This document shows, piece after piece, positions 31,699 to 43,194 of a stretch of DNA of 64,000 bases. The notes below the pieces were generated by a model. The model did no database searches. It saw only the letters and a list, made by a program, of their open reading frames with translations, and had not been told where the DNA came from. The stretch's first letter is position 1. Every line of letters starts with the position of its first letter. Origin of the DNA: Macrosoma leucophasiata. Its lineage: Eukaryota > Arthropoda > Insecta > Lepidoptera > Hedylidae. The translations under genes and the position numbers were made by a program. The DNA lies in the NCBI GenBank assembly GCA_036365455.1, contig JAWQUS010000010.1, positions 21,252,501 through 21,316,500 on the forward strand, read 5' to 3'.

Positions 31699-32853
31699 CC
31701 TGCTATGTTATTCTATTACGTGTTGCCGAATCTTCAGACCATTTAAAAGAAAAGTAGTCAGCTCTTGACATTTAAGAAATGTGTCGGATGGACGACCGTC
31801 TTCGCCGAGAGAATTCTAAAGCCTTTTACCTTTTTCGTCAAATATTTACTTGCTTTATAATGCAGGTCCTAACTTTTGTGTTATTGAACTGGCAATATAA
31901 CCAACATGTTGAAAAGGTAAAGAATACTATGGTATTTAAGATTACATAAGAAATCTCTCACTCAGGTTTTTGTAAAGATGTGTCGTTATGACTGCTGTAA
32001 TAACTGTGAATAAAATTATAAATCGGAATTAAGTTAGGCATAAAAACATCTTGTATTTTTCAGCTATTCGTAAATTGCCGATATAATTACACTTATTATA
32101 GTAGTTTCGAATTGACCCTGCCCTAATAAGGATGATTTAACTTGAACCCATTGTAAAGTTGAAGTTGGATTACTTGAGAATCGAGGTCGCACGTGCTGCT
32201 TGAGCATAATATCTTTTGAAACTGTAGCTATTAGCTGAAGTGGGACGATGGAACGTCAGTCTTCAGAATCATTGGAGGCAGAAGTATTGAACGATGTATA
32301 GTTTAACATTTTTGTGTTTTGTTGTTGTGTATATATTTTTAATCATTGTATGTTTTCCTAAGAAATTAAAATGAATACATATATCATTTCCAAACTTTCA
32401 AGCTATTAAGAATATTGAGTAACTGGCCCTGTGCCTTCGTGTGGACAGGTTACCGTTGCTTCTAATCGTGGTTTATCCTAAAGTAGGTGATAGTGAGCAA
32501 TGAATGAACGGTGTTCTCGGTGCCACTCTTGAAGTTCAGTCAACAGGCCCTGAAATTGGACATTGCATAAAAAGAAACTAGAATGTAAAATCATGAGTAT
32601 ACATACTTACCTATGCAAACAAACATATTATTATGCATTAATGTTTGTATATATACCGGTGTCTACTGTGAATTTATTTCACCAATAAAAAATCGCGGAA
32701 CAATACTCGTTTTTGTCGAACAGAAACCAAATTGTACTTATGTTTTTAAGCACGTAAAATCTATTCATCATTACAAATATATGATCTCATGCATTATACG
32801 CATCATCCATTGATCTGAGAATATTAAAGGTGACACAAACACTTTTTGCGGAC
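31699..32853. other. AT-rich unique stretch
   Basis: No gene, splice-bounded exon or shared repeat was seen. Confidence 0.45.
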
Positions 32854-32955
32854 GTAGAAGTTTGGAAACCAGTTGGACTGCTGCGTGCTTACGTAACGAG
32901 AGACGTGACGTCGCCGACACGATGCCTTCGGTAGTCGTGACACGGGACAAGGTCT
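32854..32955 (+). repeat. ~100 bp direct repeat, copy 1
   Basis: GTAGAAGTTTGGAAACCAGT, TGCGTGCTTACGTAACGAGA, GACGTGACGTCGCCGACACG and CGTGACACGGGACAAGGT recur 232 bp downstream. It contains a TGACGTCG core resembling a CREB/ATF site, but no gene is attached. Confidence 0.75.
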
Positions 32956-33085
32956 CAGTGCTGCTAGTAATCACCATTCATATAAAGAATACGCCTGTAT
33001 ATGACCGAAACACGACAGTGCTGAAAACAACTTCCTATTGGGCTATCGAAAACATTTAAGCTCATACAAATACGCTATGCGAACC

Positions 33086-33186
33086 GTAGAACTTTGGTAA
33101 GACTGTTGCGTCTTGCGTGCTTACGTAACGATAGACGTGACGTCGCCGACACGATGATACGCGTAGTCGCGACACGGGACAAGGTT
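33086..33186 (+). repeat. ~100 bp direct repeat, copy 2
   Basis: GTAGAACTTTGGTAAGACTG, GCGTGCTTACGTAACGATAG, GACGTGACGTCGCCGACACG, CGCGACACGGGACAAGGT. Confidence 0.75.
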
Positions 33187-33282
33187 ACTTTCAGGGGTGC
33201 CTATTGACCTATTGCCTATGAGATTTGTTTTTACTATGTGAATGTAAAAACATCTGTCATGTTAACAAAGCTTGTAGATTAT

Positions 33283-33306
33283 TTTTATTTTATTTTATTT
33301 TATTTA
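33283..33306 (+). repeat. (TTTTA)n microsatellite
   Basis: Four to five TTTTA units. Confidence 0.8.
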
Positions 33307-33417
33307 GGAAAACAAACAGTCTTATTTGTTTACATACAATCTTACTAAAATTACATCAGACCATTTATAAGTGCCCGTTATTATTAGTGAATAAGGCTGT
33401 AGATATCAAAAGAAAAA

Positions 33418-33562
33418 CTTAACCAGAGATCGAAATGCAGATCTATGCGTTGCCACCCCTGATCGATTAGAGCCATATTTTTACTATCTAAACGGAACAA
33501 AATAAACTGATTACTATTTAGGGACAGATATATTAGGTAATGCGGTGGTGCCTACGCTCTCC
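33418..33562 (-). repeat. S1b fragment
   Basis: GCGTTGCCACCCCTGAT, ATATTAGGTAATGCGGTGGT and TGCCTACGCTCTC identify the reverse of the S1b head and middle; the rest is deleted. Confidence 0.6.
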
Positions 33563-33776
33563 TTCCTCTTGATCTTTTGTTCTGTCAACTCATAATATTA
33601 ATTGCAATAAAATCAAACATAAAAATCACTCCAGTTTTGGTGTGAGAAAACCAAAATATTCGTAGTTCTCTTGTCCATAACAGGAGCCTTCATTTTATTA
33701 TTTTACTTAGATTAGATACCTACCTAAAGATATGTTCTCATATTATTAGCAATTCTAGTATATGTTTGGTTTCAAA
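33563..33776. other. AT-rich unique stretch ending in a TSD
   Basis: Ends with GTTTCAAA (33769-33776), the left target-site copy of the next element. Confidence 0.5.
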
Positions 33777-34068
33777 CATAGAGCAACACGGACACCGGCC
33801 GCGGCGGACTGGAGGGGAGTAGCCATAGCGTTTATTACCGATGCAAAACAGTCTGTCATTTTTTGCGGGGGAAAATGCGTGCGACACACACGCACTCTAC
33901 AAAAATCGTCTATAACTATGAAACTCACACCTTGACTTTAACAGAATACAGAAACAATTTCACCCACACATTTAATCATCTAGGCGACAGGTATAGTCCC
34001 ATTTGGGCTTGTACTTTGACAAAGGGGAAAGCCTGCATATGGCTACTCCCCTCCGCTGTTGCTCTATG
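33777..34068 (+). mobile_element. MITE-B, 292 bp, exact 8 bp TSD
   Basis: CATAGAGCAACACGGACACC left end and CCTCCGCTGTTGCTCTATG right end, flanked by GTTTCAAA at 33769-33776 and 34069-34076. This exact 8 bp TSD supports hAT-type insertion and fixes the family's ends. The interior contains ACCGATGCAAAACAGTCTGT and CACACCTTGACTTTAACAGA. Confidence 0.9.
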
Positions 34069-34365
34069 GTTTCAAACGATAAAATATACACCGACATTTT
34101 GAACAATTTTATGCACATTTCTTACTTTATTCCACAGAAAATAAAACCTACGATAATGATGAATCGTAAATAGCTATAATTTACTAGCAAGTTCAAGGCC
34201 AATCCACTTCATATCGATTTATTTGAACAGGCTGCAGGGAACGATCGATTTCATAATTTAATCCTGAAGCGTTTTTTCATATGTTTTCGTAACAACTGCA
34301 ACTTTCTTGTTGCGTTATGCTATTTTATACATTATATCCTCCATATTGCGAAGTTCTTGTTGGCG

Positions 34366-34545
34366 GTAGTTCTTACTGGTTAGCTGGTAATGTTCGGCCC
34401 TGTAATTTATATCACAGCGTGTAACAACTTTGACCTCATGGGTGACAACGTATCTTGAAATCTCTAATTTTTTTATTAAAAAAAAAAACGTGGCTGTAGG
34501 CTTGTTTGCTATATCGTGACATCGTGACAAATAAAAAAAAAATTA
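34366..34545 (+). repeat. S1b SINE-like repeat, degraded
   Basis: TGGTAATGTTCGGCCCTGTA, ACCTCATGGGTGACAACGTA and GGCTTGTTTGCTATATCG in order, with a T/A-rich replacement in the middle. Confidence 0.55.
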
Positions 34546-35094
34546 AGCGTCATGGTGGTGTTTGGCGTGTTAACCTCCATGAGATAGATTAACTTCTAAG
34601 GATGTCATACCTATAATTTTAACCGAATTTAAAGCTGAACTCAAGTTTTAACTCGCAAGTTAAATGGTTTGATATCCATTTTTTGAATAAGTGCCAATTT
34701 AAACTAACTTTAAAAAATCTGATAAGTTAATACACAGATCTTATAGGTCGAGTCGAGTCGTACTTTCAATGTTTGTTTAGTTTCATAAACGAATAAGTAA
34801 AGTTTATATTTATATAGTGAAAAATAAGTAAAGATGGGATCCTTAAAGTAAAGTATAAGTTTTGACATTTTGTGAAACAAAATGTCTTTAAAATCCGCGA
34901 ACATGAAATTAAGACAGTGATGAAAATAGAAGCATGACAGGACGTGTGCATTGAATAGTAGCGATCCTAAGCTCTCTGTTAACACCGTAAGGAACTTGGT
35001 GACATAATCATTTAAGTAGGTACTCAGAAGAAAAATAAACCTGATAAAAGTAGGTTGACTGTTCAAATAAAAACTTAAAATTGTGTTTAAACAT
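34546..35094. other. AT-rich unique stretch
   Basis: Nothing recognised; the minus-strand ORF at 34710-35066 is AT-biased and domain-free. Confidence 0.4.
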
Positions 35095-35341
35095 CACCAT
35101 GGATTGTTTAGTTGGACAATTATTACAGTGGAATGATCTTGGCATTGACGTCAACATGGTTTACAAGGCGTTGAGATTACCTTATTACCATTTGTTAGCA
35201 CCGCGAATTCGCGTCTGCGCAGCAATATCAAATCAGCTTGAATGGACGAAACTTATTTTGCAGTCTTGCTTGGCTGACTTGGCTGTACGCCAAGTTGGAT
35301 GCCAGAGTTTAAGATGTTATGGAAGAGATGATTTGATTTAA
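35081..35341 (+). CDS. Small ORF of unknown nature
   Basis: 86 codons, with an internal ATG at 35099 in a good context (ATCACCATGG) giving MDCLVGQLLQWNDLGIDVNM... and ending CQSLRCYGRDDLI. The base composition is less AT-rich than its surroundings and hydrophobic residues alternate as in a helical protein. I recognise no domain. It stops just where an S1 copy begins, so it could be the truncated end of an exon or of a transposon ORF, or chance. Confidence 0.2.
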   Translation: MCLNITMDCLVGQLLQWNDLGIDVNMVYKALRLPYYHLLAPRIRVCAAISNQLEWTKLILQSCLADLAVRQVGCQSLRCYGRDDLI

Positions 35342-35344
35342 GTT

Positions 35345-35643
35345 TATTTTTTATTTAATAAAAGTGGCAAACAATCATGCATTTCACATTGATGTTAAGT
35401 GATGACTGCAGCCTATAGACACCCACACAAAGACCAAGGTCATAATGCAGATGCTTTACCACTCTTGAGGCCTAAGGTGTTATGCCTCTGTGCCGGCAAT
35501 TACAGGGCCGTACATTACCACCTGACCGAAACACGATAGTGCTGAACACTACCGTTTAGCGGCAAGTATATTAGGTAATGTGGTCGTCCCAACGCCCGCG
35601 AGCTCCATCACTGGAGGTCTACCACCAATAAAATGTATGCGGC
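35345..35643 (-). repeat. S1 SINE-like repeat, full length
   Basis: From AGTGGCAAACAATCATGCAT to GGTCTACCACCAATAAAAT; little diverged. Confidence 0.8.
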
Positions 35644-35800
35644 TCATCTCGGGACGGCACTGGTCTACTTCAGCGGGCAATTGGTGAGAGCAAAAGGCTA
35701 TTAGCCTGAAGATCCAGAACCGGTCATTTTGGTGGACGCTTTTCTTCAGCAGTGGACGTCTTTCGCTTGAAATAAATGATGAATGACGTGTTCAACCCTG
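35644..35800 (+). repeat. Lepidopteran-type interspersed repeat fragment
   Basis: GCGGCTCATCTCGGGACGGC to CTTCAGCAGTGGACGTCTTT, a wording frequent at LINE or Helitron 3' regions in moths. Class not determined. Confidence 0.4.
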
Positions 35801-36236
35801 AGGATTAGGATGATTTTGCCTTTGTCCCTCGACAGGTACAACTCAATCGAAATAGTTCGAAGTACTAGGTAATACTGTACCTTTTACCACTAGCAAAAAT
35901 AACAGAGCATGTCACTTGCGGTATTGACATGTATAGTTCTTTTTCTCTGATGGTTTTAATTATGATTTGTTCCGTGATAAAAAATACAATGATGATGATG
36001 AACCATGATTACCGTAGTAAAACCGGTTCAGTTAATCCGACTACTTGGCTCGATTATATGCACTTGGATCCTTAAAAGATTGACACAAGAACGGACGTGA
36101 ACCTTGGCACCGGTGCAATGTAAATATATTCCGCGGATTTACGTACATGGGCAAATAAGTCGCTTCCACATCGCCGGTACGACGGTGGTCAAATATTTGC
36201 GCGGCTAAACCATGTTGCTCTTTCAGTCGTTTACAA
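35801..36236. other. Unique stretch
   Basis: No gene recognised. Confidence 0.4.
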
Positions 36237-36244
36237 GTAACTTT

Positions 36245-36662
36245 CATAGAGCAACATGGGCCACCGGCCGCGGCGGACCGGAGGGGAGTAGCCATAGCGT
36301 TTATTATCGATGCAAAACAGCCTGTAATTTGTTTCGGGGGGAAATACGTGTGAGATACACACACACTCCAAAAATCGTCTATTAATACGAAACTCACACC
36401 TTGACTTACAAAATGCCTAAATTAACAATTCACTCATACATTTTAACGATATATTCCCAGTTCCTCCCGCGGCGATTGCCACCGGAGGCAAATGGGAAAA
36501 AAATCCCAGTTGTCACCGGCGGCAACTCCACTTCAGTTTCGCTGTACTCGTTCTCGGCGACAGGCATAGGAACACTTGTGCTTGTACTTTGACAGAGGGG
36601 TAAGCCTGCATATGGCTACTCCCCTCCGGTCCGCCGCGGCCGGTGGCCCGTGTTGCTGTATG
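36245..36662 (+). mobile_element. MITE-B, 418 bp, with an internal foldback insertion
   Basis: CATAGAGCAACATGGGCCAC left end and GGCCCGTGTTGCTGTATG right end; flanks GTAACTTT and GTGACTTC form an imperfect 8 bp TSD. Relative to the 33777 copy it has about 115 extra bp (about 36440-36556) with arms TTGCCACCGGAGGCAAATGG and CCAGTTGTCACCGGCGGCAA, i.e. a small inverted-repeat insert. Confidence 0.85.
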
Positions 36663-36884
36663 GTGACTTCTCTCAATGCCACTTGACAATGTTTATGTTT
36701 AATTGGTTGCGGAAAATTAACATGTCGAGGTCAAGATAAGGTGCATCGTTTACTAGTAAAAAGGTTATTTAATTTAAATGGTAATAATTTCTAGGCGATA
36801 CCAGTAATGTACTCGTACATCGGGTCATCGTGATCTGTAAGTTGCATATACATGTTTATATGTTAAGCTTATTTGGTTGCACTA

Positions 36885-36972
36885 GCAGACATTGGTGGTG
36901 ACCAGAACTCCTTTGACAAAGCGTAGGCATCACCGCAATACCTAATCTAGGTACTTGTTCGTAAACTGTGGT
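36885..36972 (+). repeat. S1b head fragment
   Basis: ATTGGTGGTGACCAGAACTC, AAGCGTAGGCATCACCGCAA, TACCTAATCTAGGTACTTG. The body is missing; repeat H follows directly. Confidence 0.55.
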
Positions 36973-37190
36973 ATGTATGTATCTTCACGCCAGGTCCCTA
37001 ACGGGGTAGGCAGAGAGTGTAGAGCGCCAGATATCCCGGTCCTGACATACCTCTCGTGCCTCGTCTACCTTCATCATTCTCTTCATACATGCACGCCGAT
37101 TCCTAAGACTTTTGTTTGACCCCACCATCAGACAGAATTCGACCTATTTGGTGGTAGGTCAGTCTTGGTCTTCCTGGACCTCTGTGGTGT
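36973..37190 (+). repeat. Repeat H
   Basis: Same blocks as 20722-20945, with GACCCCACCATCAGACAGAA and GGTCTTCCTGGACCTCTG. Confidence 0.65.
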
Positions 37191-37214
37191 TCCGCATAAT
37201 TGTGCTCTGGCTAG

Positions 37215-37325
37215 GAGGTACCTAATGTAAAAATAACGCCTGTGATCCCCGAAAGGGAAGGTAGAGACAAATGCATGCAATCAAGCATACATGCAAACAT
37301 CCACGATTCGCCGGTTACGTTTTGA
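37215..37325 (-). repeat. Repeat K
   Basis: ATCCCCGAAAGGGAAGGTAG, CAAGCATACATGCAAACATC and CACGATTCGCCGGTTACG are the reverse of 46665-46770 and 53825-53932. Confidence 0.6.
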
Positions 37326-37739
37326 CTCATGTGGCAACAGGTGACGAACCTAATGACATCTCCGGACACATTACCAACTTTCAGAAACAGCTTCTGTCGT
37401 TTTCATAAGTATCAAAATGAATCAAGAAATATATAAAAAAATGTTTGTGTCAAATCTGCCCAACCCTGTATTTTATAATAAAGATAATGATAATAATTTC
37501 TGACCGATACCGGTTGAATCGCGTTAGGTAAGTTCTCGACAAGTATGTTTATCCTATGCTAATGTGATTAAAGTAGCAAACAGTCCGATTTAATAACCAC
37601 CAATTAAATATAATGCTGTCGACATTGAAGCAATACAGGTCTTGCTTGTAAGCCCTTGGCTTAGATAGATTTGTTTTAATGTATTCGCCTCATCTTCGCC
37701 GGGCAATAGGCGAGCGTGCAAGACTCAGCAGCCAGACAT

Positions 37740-37835
37740 AAAGGAGATGTTGCGAGATCGGCTCTGGTTCGTACACGTCCTCAAAAAATGGGTGAATTAA
37801 AGAAGAATCCGAAATAAAATCATTTTTTTTATTCA
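37740..37835 (-). repeat. Shared repeat end (inverted match at 18528-18610)
   Basis: GGAGATGTTGCGAGATCGGC, CACGTCCTCAAAAAATGGGT, GAATTAAAGAAGAATCCGA. Confidence 0.6.
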
Positions 37836-38838
37836 AGAATATATTTTAGAGTTACAACCACATTTAATTCAAACGATTTCATAATTTTCAATCATGTTCA
37901 ACATGGCGGCGATACAGCCAACGTAGTACCAATGTAGATAAAACAAAACGAATGCTATCTGTGTCTTACTAGTGCATCACATATTGTCAAAAAAATGATG
38001 TATCGAATCGATAAATTTAAAGAAGGTCCGATGATTTTTTTTAAATTGGAAATCGATTAGTATAGTTTTAACACATGTAATCAATCTCGCTAGTATTTAG
38101 AAAATATTACTTTTTCTCCAAGTGCTATATAATAAAAAAAAAACTATTTAAAAAATGAAAATGTCAAAATTACATCGCCCGCCATGTTGGTCCTTTTTCC
38201 CGCCGCCTGAGACTCCTGCGGATCCGATGCAGTGATGCGACTCTCTTGATCTTTCACTGAAACTATTTAAAACAAAAGCCACCCAGTAATCTCGCCACAT
38301 CCAATATTTGATATACTAAAACCCATATGTATTTGTACAAGAGAAGATGATATGTAAAAATGCAAAAAGTGTAAATATGAGAAATTATTTATTTTTCCAA
38401 ATATAAACGTGATAAGATTGTTAGAAAACATACATCAGGATCTGTTAACACCACGAAATAGAGGTTAAAACGTACAGATTTTATATGATTTTAATCGGAA
38501 GGTACAGGAAAATATAATCGTTTTAGAAGGTGGTTTACCTAGTATTGAATATTTAACAACATAACTAGGCCGTACCTTGAGTTCAAATTATACATAATGT
38601 TTTATACAACATAGGATAGTATAACTAAATACAGGGCGAACGATTTGTTAAACAAATTAGTTACATATTGCTTATAACTTACAACATTTCCGGTATCCAT
38701 TCATGTTTTTTATGTAATAGAAGTCGCAAACAATTAAATAGTTGACATAAAAAGGTGGTTAGAATAGAATTGACTTACGTTATTTGCGAATGAGCAAAAT
38801 TAGCTTTATTATGTCAATGTTAACTATAAAAAAAAAAA
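37836..38838. other. AT-rich unique stretch
   Basis: A GC-richer patch at 38170-38235 (CCCGCCATGTTGGTCC) but no gene recognised. Confidence 0.4.
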
Positions 38839-39140
38839 AATGTCCTCCAGACCGAATTTTGGTCCCGGCGGCCAATCTCAACGGAGACTAGCCAACTGCG
38901 CGGAAGATATTATAGTGCACATGTGTATGCGCAAACACAGGTGTACTCTCTATTTCTTCACTCGGGAGATCGGGCGCAGGACCGACGGCTTTGCATGCTC
39001 TCCGAGGCACGACCAGACTCCGGGCTACTACTGGGAATTGCCTCACAGAAAAAACCCAATAACAGATTTTCCCCACCTGGGGTTAGATGCCAGGACCTCA
39101 GGCTTCACCGTCGCGATTGCGTCCACTGAGCTGACGAGGC
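38839..39140 (-). repeat. Lepidopteran-type interspersed repeat
   Basis: CTCCGAGGCACGACCAGACT, GGGGTTAGATGCCAGGACCT and GTCGCGATTGCGTCCACTGA are standard wording of a moth repeat with GACGGCTTTGCATGCTCTCC. ORFs through it are incidental. Confidence 0.4.
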
Positions 39141-39164
39141 AGTCAAATCTTAATTATACGCAGG

Positions 39165-39275
39165 TGGGGCAAACAAACATGCAGTTCACATGGATGGTAA
39201 GTTATTACTGCAGTTTTTAGACACCTACATAACCAGGACCATAATCAGAGGTCAAAATGTAGATATGCATTACTC
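39165..39275 (-). repeat. S1b tail fragment
   Basis: CAAACATGCAGTTCACATGG, TAAGTTATTACTGCAG and AGAGGTCAAAATGTAGATAT. Confidence 0.55.
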
Positions 39276-39690
39276 ATTGGTCTATTATGTACTAAAGTAC
39301 TAGACAGGATACGTTGGTAGCACGGTTCCACATTCCAGAAGTAAATTTACCACATTTCCCATATCAACATGACTGATGACGTGGAAATGTCTCTCATTCT
39401 GTCAAATCAATTTAAAAACTGAACCAGCTGTTTGCTCTCGATGTCTTCTCTATGCATTAGCATATCTGTGCAGACTTTTCCAGCTTTAAAAAAGTCTGGG
39501 TTTTCTCATTATTTACGATCACTTTTACTTTTTCACATTTGCTACCATTCTTACGGTTGTTTCCCTTTCCATATCGTTCGAATATAGCCATTGAAATAAA
39601 TGTAACGTTTACCGCGACATTTTCCTTAACACGCGCCACTTCTCGTATAATCCGACAATTCCCAAAGCGGCACTAGCTGCCAAAGTTAGA

Positions 39691-40590
39691 TCCAAAAACC
39701 AATCCCGGACAAAGAGGCCGGTATCGATTTCGTAGTATTTGCGGATCCCGACCCGAATATGGGACGGTCACGGTCAATGTTCAGTCAGTTGAGTTAGCCC
39801 GATTAATGTTTTATGCATAGACCTTTTTGACATTCGGTATTCTCATTGAATTCGGTTCGTTTGTTTTTGCTAATTACCACATACCTTTTTCGTTAATTGC
39901 CTATGGGAGATATTTTCGGATTTTCGTGCGACAGTGTGCGAATGGGAACTCATTCCTTTTAGAGGTTAACCTAATAGCAGAAGTAGTATTAAATAATTCA
40001 AAAAACCAATGTAGAAAAAAATGTTATCGATTCCATCGTATTTGCGGATCCCGCTCGCGTTAACGTTGAAGTTCAGTTCGCTAGATTAATGTTTTATGTT
40101 TAGACCTTAGATATTTAATTCGGATTCCACTTTGTGCTAATATTACCACATTTTTTTAATTGTGTGTTACCGTGGCTGTAAGGAATGTTTTAGGCATTTT
40201 TGGTCTGGAAATATCCATACTTACATTTTTATGCCGGGGTATTAAAATTACTGCCGTAGGTAAAATTAAGCGGCACAGAAAATCTTTCCTCTCAATAAAC
40301 GTAATAAGCACATCCGTTTTATGTAGCTTATGAATTTTAACTACATATTGCCGATGACACCTATCAACGTCCATGTGATCCAAACATGGTCCAAAAACCA
40401 ATTCCGAGGCAAGAGGCCGGTATCGACTCCGTCTTATTTGCGGATCCCGCCCCAAATACGGCACGGTCACGGTCAACGTTGAAGTTTCGTTCGCCTATTC
40501 AATGTTTCATTCATAAATCTTAAATATTCGAGTTACTCATTTAATTTTGGTTCGTCTGATTTTGCTAATTACTAGTATTACCACATACCT
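39691..40590. repeat. Triplicated degenerate ~200 bp unit
   Basis: Three same-strand copies start at about 39691, 40002 and 40391. Each has AACCAAT, then ATTTGCGGATCCCG, an AACGTTGAAGTT-like block, AATGTTT.AT, and TTTTGCTAATTACCACATA. Copies 1 and 3 share AGAGGCCGGTATCGA and GGCACGGTCACGGTCAA. They may be the terminal parts of one element inserted repeatedly or a local triplication. Confidence 0.65.
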
Positions 40591-40664
40591 ATATAACTTT
40601 TATTGTTGGCAGGTTAGGAAATATTATTGACTAATTTATTCTTGTGTTATGTATGCTTGAATTC

Positions 40665-40800
40665 GTACAGCGTGCCTACTCTTACCTACTACGTAATAAA
40701 TATCACAGATACCTAACAACTAAGATCTCAGGGGGGGCAGATGCGTTATCTGCATTTTGACCTCTTTGTCTTTGTGTGGGTGTCTATAGGCTGCGCGTGT
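40665..40800 (+). repeat. S1b fragment
   Basis: AATATCACAGATACCTAACA, GATCTCAGGGG, TGGGTGTCTATAGGCTGC, then an abrupt switch to GCGTGTTGCTCTTTTGT, which resembles a MITE-B end. Confidence 0.55.
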
Positions 40801-41494
40801 TGCTCTTTTGTCAAAGCCCTAGATTTAATACATAATTATATTATTAAATATAATTAAAATTAAAATATAATAAAGATAATGTGAACGTCCATGGCATATA
40901 AAGGACATTGGTTGATTAATCAGACTTGCGTCATTGATTTATGAGGTATAGAAAATTAATTATTTTCAAAAAAAAAATTACAGATATTACGGGAATTTTA
41001 GAAATAAGGAAAAAACATATTTAAATAGGTAGCAGCGTTAGTCTCTAATAAAATTTAATTTTGATTTAATTTTTATTATAATCGAACCGATTTTATTTAC
41101 AACAGTAGGATTGACATCATCATTGAAGCTTTCGGTTTTAGTATTTATTTAAATTTATTTAACGTGATAGGCTTTAGTAAGATCACTAATCGATAAAATT
41201 GTATAAAAACTTCGTTATCTACCTAATTTAATACAATTTGCTTTGTATTTGTAAATGGACGCCGCAATGTTTCGAGGGACGGACTTCAATTAGTAAATCG
41301 AATAAATATTGTTTTCCGTAGACTAATAAAGGTGAGGCCACTGCTTGTACACAAATCTAATTAGGTACACATTAAGTGTGTTTTACTACCGGTTCCTTTG
41401 GTTCCTGATGTATTTGAGGGTCTCGTACTATAAATGTTCGTTACTGTAGTCCCTATAAGGAAAGTAAAGTTAATAAATTATAGAAAGTAATTAC
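40801..41494. other. AT-rich unique stretch
   Basis: Nothing recognised. Confidence 0.45.
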
Positions 41495-41583
41495 ATTTTT
41501 GTATACTTGTTTTATATTATTTCGCATTAACACATGCTTGTGAAATATATTTTATTTTTAACGAAAAATGGAAAGAAAAATTT

Positions 41584-41659
41584 GACTTCAGGCGAGGCTC
41601 GAACTCGCGACCTACTGGGAATCTAGTCCAGCCGCTCTTCCAATTGAGCTACTGAAGCC
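41584..41659 (-). tRNA. tRNA-like gene, array 2 left copy 1
   Basis: Array 2 type: acceptor GGCTTCAG/CTGAAGTC has one G:T wobble in place of G:C; the rest, including the 9-nt anticodon loop, equals array 1. Confidence 0.65.
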
Positions 41660-41890
41660 CTGCCCGATTTGTCGAATTTTTCCTTCACATCTATAGCATT
41701 GCTTTATGGTAGCAGTAGCGCCATCTATTACCAACTATGCTAGTTAGGCAACCGATATAATAGACTTTTCAGTTTATTGAATATCGTAAAGAAGTCGCTT
41801 TTACCCTTGATAATTGTTTTATATTATTTCGCATTAACACATGCTTGTGAAATATATTTTATTTTTAACGAAAAATGGAAAGAAAAATTT

Positions 41891-41966
41891 GACTTCAGGC
41901 GAGGCTCGAACTCGCGACCTACTGGGAATCTAGTCCAGCCGCTCTTCCAATTGAGCTACTGAAGCC
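41891..41966 (-). tRNA. tRNA-like gene, array 2 left copy 2
   Basis: Identical by eye to the 41584 copy. Confidence 0.65.
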
Positions 41967-42197
41967 CTGCCCGATTTGTCGAATTTTTCCTTCACATCTA
42001 TAGCATTGCTTTATGGTAGCAGTAGCGCCATCTATTACCAACTATGCTAGTTAGGCAACCGATATAATAGACTTTTCAGTTTATTGAATATCGTAAAGAA
42101 GTCGCTTTTACCCTTGATAATTGTTTTATATTATTTCGCATTAACACATGCTTGTGAAATATATTTTATTTTTAACGAAAAATGGAAAGAAAAATTT

Positions 42198-42273
42198 GAC
42201 TTCAGGCGAGGCTCGAACTCGCGACCTACTGGGAATCTAGTCCAGCCGCTCTTCCAATTGAGCTACTGAAGCC
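42198..42273 (-). tRNA. tRNA-like gene, array 2 left copy 3
   Basis: Identical by eye to its neighbours. Confidence 0.65.
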
Positions 42274-42504
42274 CTGCCCGATTTGTCGAATTTTTCCTTC
42301 ACATCTATAGCATTGCTTTATGGTAGCAGTAGCGCCATCTATTACCAACTATGCTAGTTAGGCAACCGATATAATAGACTTTTCAGTTTATTGAATATCG
42401 TAAAGAAGTCGCTTTTACCCTTGATAATTGTTTTATATTATTTCGCATTAACACATGCTTGTGAAATATATTTTATTTTTAACGAAAAATGGAAAGAAAA
42501 ATTT

Positions 42505-42580
42505 GACTTCAGGCGAGGCTCGAACTCGCGACCTACTGGGAATCTAGTCCAGCCGCTCTTCCAATTGAGCTACTGAAGCC
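42505..42580 (-). tRNA. tRNA-like gene, array 2 left copy 4
   Basis: Identical by eye to its neighbours. Confidence 0.65.
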
Positions 42581-42811
42581 CTGCCCGATTTGTCGAATTT
42601 TTCCTTCACATCTATAGCATTGCTTTATGGTAGCAGTAGCGCCATCTATTACCAACTATGCTAGTTAGGCAACCGATATAATAGACTTTTCAGTTTATTG
42701 AATATCGTAAAGAAGTCGCTTTTACCCTTGATAATTGTTTTATATTATTTCGCATTAACACATGCTTGTGAAATATATTTTATTTTTAACGAAAAATGGA
42801 AAGAAAAATTT

Positions 42812-42887
42812 GACTTCAGGCGAGGCTCGAACTCGCGACCTACTGGGAATCTAGTCCAGCCGCTCTTCCAATTGAGCTACTGAAGCC
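42812..42887 (-). tRNA. tRNA-like gene, array 2 left copy 5
   Basis: Identical by eye to its neighbours. Confidence 0.65.
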
Positions 42888-43118
42888 CTGCCCGATTTGT
42901 CGAATTTTTCCTTCACATCTATAGCATTGCTTTATGGTAGCAGTAGCGCCATCTATTACCAACTATGCTAGTTAGGCAACCGATATAATAGACTTTTCAG
43001 TTTATTGAATATCGTAAAGAAGTCGCTTTTACCCTTGATAATTGTTTTATATTATTTCGCATTAACACATGCTTGTGAAATATATTTTATTTTTAACGAA
43101 AAATGGAAAGAAAAATTT

Positions 43119-43194
43119 GACTTCAGGCGAGGCTCGAACTCGCGACCTACTGGGAATCTAGTCCAGCCGCTCTTCCAATTGAGCTACTGAAGCC
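43119..43194 (-). tRNA. tRNA-like gene, array 2 left copy 6
   Basis: Identical by eye to its neighbours. Confidence 0.65.

Noticed and set aside
34710..35066. Minus-strand 118-codon ORF
   Set aside because: Low-complexity, Phe/Tyr/Leu-rich translation of AT-rich DNA; no motif recognised.
36041..36397. Minus-strand 118-codon ORF
   Set aside because: Runs through the left TIR and interior of a MITE-B copy, which is non-coding in all other copies.
38840..39220. 126-codon plus-strand ORF
   Set aside because: Covers a lepidopteran-type interspersed repeat and an S1b fragment; no conserved domain.
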